Source: Polaromonas jejuensis NBRC 106434 (lineage in GTDB: Bacteria; Pseudomonadota; Gammaproteobacteria; Burkholderiales; Burkholderiaceae_C). Taken from it: a DNA stretch of 64,000 bases. This document shows, piece after piece, positions 63,043 to 64,000 of the stretch (positions are counted from its first letter, which is position 1; each line of letters opens with the position of its first letter). The stretch is from the NCBI RefSeq assembly GCF_001598235.1, contig NZ_BCYO01000013.1, positions 1 through 64,000 on the forward strand, read 5' to 3'. A program made the position numbers and the translations under genes. Below the pieces are notes generated by a model. That model did not search any database. It had not been told where the DNA came from and was given only the letters and a program-made list of their open reading frames with translations.

Positions 63043-63275
63043 GAAAGGAACTGCGCAAGCTTGCACGGGCGCAAGGCAAGAAGGGGCAGCAAAAGGCAAT
63101 GCTGGCGATGACTCTTCTTCGGATGTATCTGAAGGATCCGAAGGTCAACGACTTTTTGCGGCACGAGGCCGAACCCACGCTGCGCCTGGCGCTTTTCCAT
63201 CTGCGTCAGGCCGACATTCTGGTCAACCTGGCGGAGCGGCGCGACCCGGTCCAGCGACTGCGGAACGCCGCCTAG
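63039..63275 (+). CDS. Hypothetical 78-residue basic protein
   Basis: MRKELRKLARAQGKKGQQKA, then a helical body (AMLTLLRMYLKDPKVNDFL-like) and LRQADILVNLAERRDPVQRL. Very basic N-terminus. No family recognised. It lies between the third AraC operator and the DUF2726 gene. Confidence 0.5.
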   Translation: MRKELRKLARAQGKKGQQKAMLAMTLLRMYLKDPKVNDFLRHEAEPTLRLALFHLRQADILVNLAERRDPVQRLRNAA

Positions 63276-63320
63276 ATTGGGCGTATCTGGTAATTGTTAG
63301 TACCAAATCAGGGTTGCAAC

Positions 63321-63998
63321 ATGAACACAGACTTGGAATGGTTGCTGGCAGCACTGCCTCTGATGGCGATGTTCTGCGTGTTGTACTGGTTGCGGCAGCG
63401 GTGGGTAGCCCGGCAAAAACGACGCATCCCAAGGCGCTGGCCCTTGCATGCGAGGGAACTGGTGAACAGCGAAGAATTGCGGGTTTGGCGCTGGCTGTCG
63501 GAAACTTTTGACGACCACCATGTGATGATCAAGATAGCGGTGACCCGCTTCATCAGACCCCACGCCAGCGAAACCGGCCTGTACTGGTATGGCTTGCTCA
63601 AGAACATCACCTGTACATTTTCAGTGTGTGCCGAGGATGGCCATGTTGTCGGCTGTGTCGATGTGCCCAAGTCTTTTGGACTCTCCCAAAAGGCCAGAAC
63701 CCTGAAAGAAGATTTGCTGGCGCATTGCGGCATTGCCTACATCGTGCTCAACCCGTCCAGGCTGCCAAACCCGGTAGAAATTCGGAATGAATTCTTGGGT
63801 GAAGTGACTGAAAGAAGTCGGGATTCAAAGCGCGAGGAAGCCGCCGCCGTGGCAGCCGCCCGCGTCAGCCTGAAACAAACGCTGGTCCAGCAACGCCGCA
63901 TGCGTAAACCCAGCGACTTCCCCGAATACGGGGAGAGCGCCACCAGCAGCATGCCCAGTCACCGGCACGACTCATTCTTCATACAGTCCAACAGCTGA
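63321..63998 (+). CDS. DUF2726 (restriction-endonuclease-like) membrane-anchored protein
   Basis: 225 residues. One N-terminal membrane segment (LLAALPLMAMFCVLYWL), a basic stretch, then the DUF2726 domain (NSEELRVWRWLSETFDDHHV ... KNITCTFSVCAEDGHVVGCVDV ... AYIVLNP). The domain has the PD-(D/E)XK nuclease-like layout. The C-terminal ~55 residues are charged and low complexity. Complete to its stop two bases from the window end. Confidence 0.75.
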   Translation: MNTDLEWLLAALPLMAMFCVLYWLRQRWVARQKRRIPRRWPLHARELVNSEELRVWRWLSETFDDHHVMIKIAVTRFIRPHASETGLYWYGLLKNITCTFSVCAEDGHVVGCVDVPKSFGLSQKARTLKEDLLAHCGIAYIVLNPSRLPNPVEIRNEFLGEVTERSRDSKREEAAAVAAARVSLKQTLVQQRRMRKPSDFPEYGESATSSMPSHRHDSFFIQSNS

Positions 63999-64000
63999 CC

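Overview
The window comes from a high-GC betaproteobacterium, most probably a Comamonadaceae member of the Polaromonas/Rhodoferax type. The evidence is the gene neighbourhoods (a CRP-like regulator with ftsK-lolA-rarA, a Bug-type binding protein, a CDP-6-deoxy-glucoseen-reductase-like protein) and a short palindromic repeat of the core form GCTATCAA..ATAGC followed by CTGCGCCC. That repeat occurs about 16 times here, both between genes and inside them. The species assignment is inference; no 16S rRNA is present.

Layout. 1-9.3 kb: the end of a long structured repeat, a divergent Lrp regulator / ACC deaminase pair, a hybrid pseudogene (DsbA-like 5' end joined to a duplicated prfC 3' end), a phytase-like esterase, prfC, a DUF1653 protein, rsmB and a fatty-acid desaturase. 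9.3-17 kb: rpmB-rpmG, trxB, a CRP-type regulator, ftsK-lolA, a GNAT protein and rarA. 17-21 kb: a branched-chain amino-acid ABC transporter (livHMGF without its binding protein), then a ~0.5-kb inverted-repeat element with nested hairpins. 21-27 kb: Bug binding protein, 2Fe-2S flavoreductase, an epimerase-like protein, a trypsin-like protein that has lost its catalytic His and Asp, and a two-domain methylglyoxal-synthase protein.

26.97-31.70 kb is a small, decayed genomic island inserted in the 3' end of tRNA-Leu(CAA). It is bounded by a 24-bp direct repeat of the tRNA end, and the likely tRNA terminator is stranded on its far side. It carries an excisionase-like gene with an amber codon, rtcB, a broken cytosine methyltransferase, an ssb remnant, a tautomerase and several small unknown genes; no integrase was found. 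31.8-44.3 kb is mostly housekeeping: cysM, a NUDIX hydrolase, a TusA-like protein, galU, valS, a rubrerythrin / Fe-S protein / DUF3501 cluster, yaaA, a 2OG-Fe(II) oxygenase, an alpha/beta hydrolase and queF.

44.4-58.6 kb is accessory: a gene remnant, a small membrane protein, an exported class-V aminotransferase-like protein, a dead IS630-type transposase, a TonB-like protein, and a complete minor-pilin operon (pilE-fimT-pilV-pilW-pilX-pilY1) followed by the C-terminal half of a second pilY1 and a small secreted repeat protein. 58.9-64 kb holds dinB, then two tandem AraC-family regulators. Each regulator is preceded by the same two-part direct-repeat operator, and a third operator copy lies in front of a small unknown operon ending in a DUF2726 gene.

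Most notable: (i) a short genomic repeat that supplies the lolA signal peptide, the dinB tail and the stop codons of two genes; (ii) the three-copy AraC operator module; (iii) the tRNA-Leu island with displaced terminator; (iv) the double-domain methylglyoxal synthase; (v) the long palindromic element at 20.8-21.4 kb.
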